Shown here piece by piece: positions 51,380 through 64,000 of a DNA stretch of 64,000 nucleotides (positions within the stretch are counted from its first letter, which is position 1; each line of letters opens with the position of its first letter). The translations under genes were made by a program, and so were the position numbers. The DNA is from Anabas testudineus (lineage: Eukaryota > Chordata > Actinopteri > Anabantiformes > Anabantidae). The notes under the pieces were generated by a model, which saw nothing but the letters and a program-made list of their open reading frames with translations, was not told where the DNA came from and made no database searches. The DNA is taken from the NCBI RefSeq assembly GCF_900324465.2, contig NC_046626.1, forward strand, positions 11,080,459 to 11,144,458, read 5' to 3'.

Positions 51380-53482
51380 TTTATTTTGTTAGTTAAATTT
51401 CTATAGCAGGTGAGGGAACGTAACGGTCACACAAGGGTTTTCTTGAGCATAGTTTTCAGAAGTCACAGTGTTTCAGACATGGACAAACACATTTTTTAAA
51501 ATATGACAATGAAGAGGGCAGGGCCAAGAGGAAACTTAAACTTGGTGTAAAAGTGACAAACCTTTTCCTTCATGGTCCTCAAACTGCCCCCTCTTCGCCA
51601 CAAAAAAAAAAAAAAAAAAAAGTGTTGTCAACCAATCCCTCCCATAACCGCCAACCAAAAATGCAAACAAAACGAAACAAAACAAAATAAAAAAACAAAA
51701 CTTGGCATCAAATAGATATATTTATATATAATATATATTTACTCTTTAAAAATAGAACTTCAGTCTAGATACTAGCATCTGTACAAACTACAAAAATAAA
51801 ATTTTAATATAAATAATTTATATGGCATGACATTAACATTTTTTTTTTTTTGAAATAAACTACCAACCAATGCAGGAGCTCCCCCCTCCCCCTTTTCTAT
51901 AAACCCCCCACCACTGTCTGACAACACCTCCCGGCTGTCTACGGTCAGATCGAACTGTAAATGGTGCTTTGCTTGTTTTGCTTAATTATTCACAACTGCA
52001 CAGTAGCTACTTAACTCTCCTTTCATATTTACAAAAGAAAACAAAGCTGCCACCACTTAAACAAAATGCCATAAAAAATAGATCTGCAAGTTCGTTTTTT
52101 TTTTTCCCTGCAATTTAACTTGGCAGTGATGAGACCAATACTGAAACACAACAACAGAAACTTTGTAAAGCAAATTAATTGACGATCCTAAGAACGAAAG
52201 ATTCATACTGTGGCATTTATGAGGTTTGTGTTAACAAGATGAGTGAGAAACTAGAAAGTGAGTCAGAGCAGGTTGAAGCATTAAAAATACTGAACCAGTT
52301 TACATAATGTAATAATTGCACAGGGTCACAATAACATGAATGTGTTATAACCCTAAAGCAGCAAGCAAAGAAAAACGGAAAATAAAATAAGATAAAATCA
52401 CTCCCTTTGCATTGGATTTCGTAATTCCCTTTCTAAATAATACACAAAGGTGAACAACACTTTTGTCAAACACAAAGTGACAAATGTGAACTTCACCCAC
52501 TGTAGAGCTTACAAAAACTGCAGAAAAGAAAACATCACAGCTCTTTCAAGTAGTTTAAAACTGCGAGGACATTGGGACACCCAGACGGAGACATTAAATA
52601 TGAATTAGCTGTGACCCTGTACGCACGTTGGCTGACTGATCACATTTGAAAATATTTCTAATAAATGGGTCAGATGATGGTGGTACCTAACAAACATTCT
52701 GTGTCTGGACGAGACAGAGACAAGAGACATTTTACACTAAAGTGGGGAAGATCATGCTGTGGCAATAACTATAAGAGGACATAATGAAGGCACGACGGTT
52801 ACCACTGTCAAGAAAACAGTATCTGCTGTGTAATTCTCCAACTTTTCTTTTCTTACAGTGCACACTGTGACAGAGAAGATCTATACTTGTAAAACAGAAA
52901 GCGTGTCAGATGCAGAAAACCTCACAGTATAATACTGTGTACAATGTAATTAAAAGTATACTGACTTACAAAAGGGGGAAGAGGGGGTACTGCATTTTTA
53001 AGGCAAATCACTTAAAATTATTTTTGAAGTGTAGCAGCAAAAAAAGAACATAATACAAATAAAAATAAAACACTGACCATGTATGTTCAATAGCCTAATA
53101 TCTTAATAACTTTCTGTGGACACTTTGTACATATAACACATTTCTTATTCTATACATTATGGGGAGACATTGAATCACCCCGCAAAAAAAATAATCTTTT
53201 ACATCTGAACTTTTACACAAGAGTATACCCAGGTTATACAGTACTCTTTTAAATAGCTTCCCTCTTTTTTAGTATTAAAATATATACTCATAGATTTATA
53301 TCATTCATAAAAAGTCACTTTTCTTCTTAATATGTCCATGTGATAAATCCTCTCCTCTTTGTGTGAAGTCTATGTACAGTTGAGAGTTCAGGCATGACAT
53401 GATGCTACGTGGGCATCAAAGTGCTCTGGGAAGCAGCCAGAGACTAAATGAAGGAAGGCACAGCGTGTGTGGGGAGGGGGGT
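51380..53482 (-). other. Probable 3' untranslated region of ptch2
   Basis: The stretch follows the ptch2 stop codon and is AT-rich with A and T runs and no gene. A minus-strand AATAAA at 51385-51380 is a candidate end, which would give a 2.1-kb untranslated region; nearer signals may be used instead. Confidence 0.4.
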
Positions 53483-63784
<10,302 letters not shown>

Positions 63785-64000
63785 CTGAAGGATAAAAATA
63801 ATCAGTGATTAGGTTCTAATCTTCCTTTTTTAATTGGTAAGTACACTAAAATACATTTGAGGGGCTGCGATGACTAAGACAAGCAACGTTTTCTTATAAG
63901 AATGCACAGTATACTACACACACAGTTCATGACCAATGATACCCCAAGCCTCTTCTATAACCCCATAATTTAGGACTATAAAACAGAAAAGGACCCCTGT

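Overview
The window is vertebrate nuclear DNA, almost certainly from a percomorph-like teleost. Genes are split by short introns with GT/AG borders, intergenic DNA is AT-rich with long CA, TA and GT microsatellites, and fragments of Tc1-like transposons are scattered about. Nine protein-coding genes can be read: seven have the whole CDS as modelled, one (the erich6 homolog) is a possibly complete CDS whose start is unsure, and two run off the window ends (one at each end, counted within the nine).

Layout, left to right (all on the minus strand except erich6): the 5' part of a small cysteine-rich membrane protein resembling human C3orf80 (1-163); a ZP3-type egg-coat gene (1721-4300); il12a, the p35 subunit of interleukin-12 (6347-7876), with a TATA/kappaB promoter and an AU-rich 3' region; schip1 (10081-17897); an unrecognised secreted protein with a four-cysteine ZP-N-like module and nine 43-residue Pro/Tyr/Trp/Thr repeats (19501-21889); erich6 (+, 24127-27004); selenot, with an in-frame UGA for selenocysteine and a SECIS hairpin (27912-32941); kif2c, the kinesin-13 MCAK, in 22 coding exons (34098-40472); about 11 kb with no convincing coding gene; and ptch2 (53483-63784), which lacks its N-terminal exons because they lie beyond 64000.

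Synteny supports the names. Human 3q25 carries SCHIP1, IL12A and C3orf80 in this order and orientation, and SELENOT and ERICH6 tail to tail as here. Human 1p34.1 carries KIF2C close to PTCH2, which argues for ptch2 rather than ptch1. The window therefore joins two blocks that are on separate human chromosomes. Two egg-coat-like genes sit inside the 3q25-type block.

The genes do not form one pathway. The notable local biology is: UGA recoding in selenot; the fast-evolving repeat protein; a cytokine-style promoter and mRNA-decay signature on il12a; erich6 and selenot poly(A) signals only about 40 bases apart on opposite strands; an exact Gli-site match in a ptch2 intron; and an orphan TATA box, ATG and splice donor in the gene-poor region.
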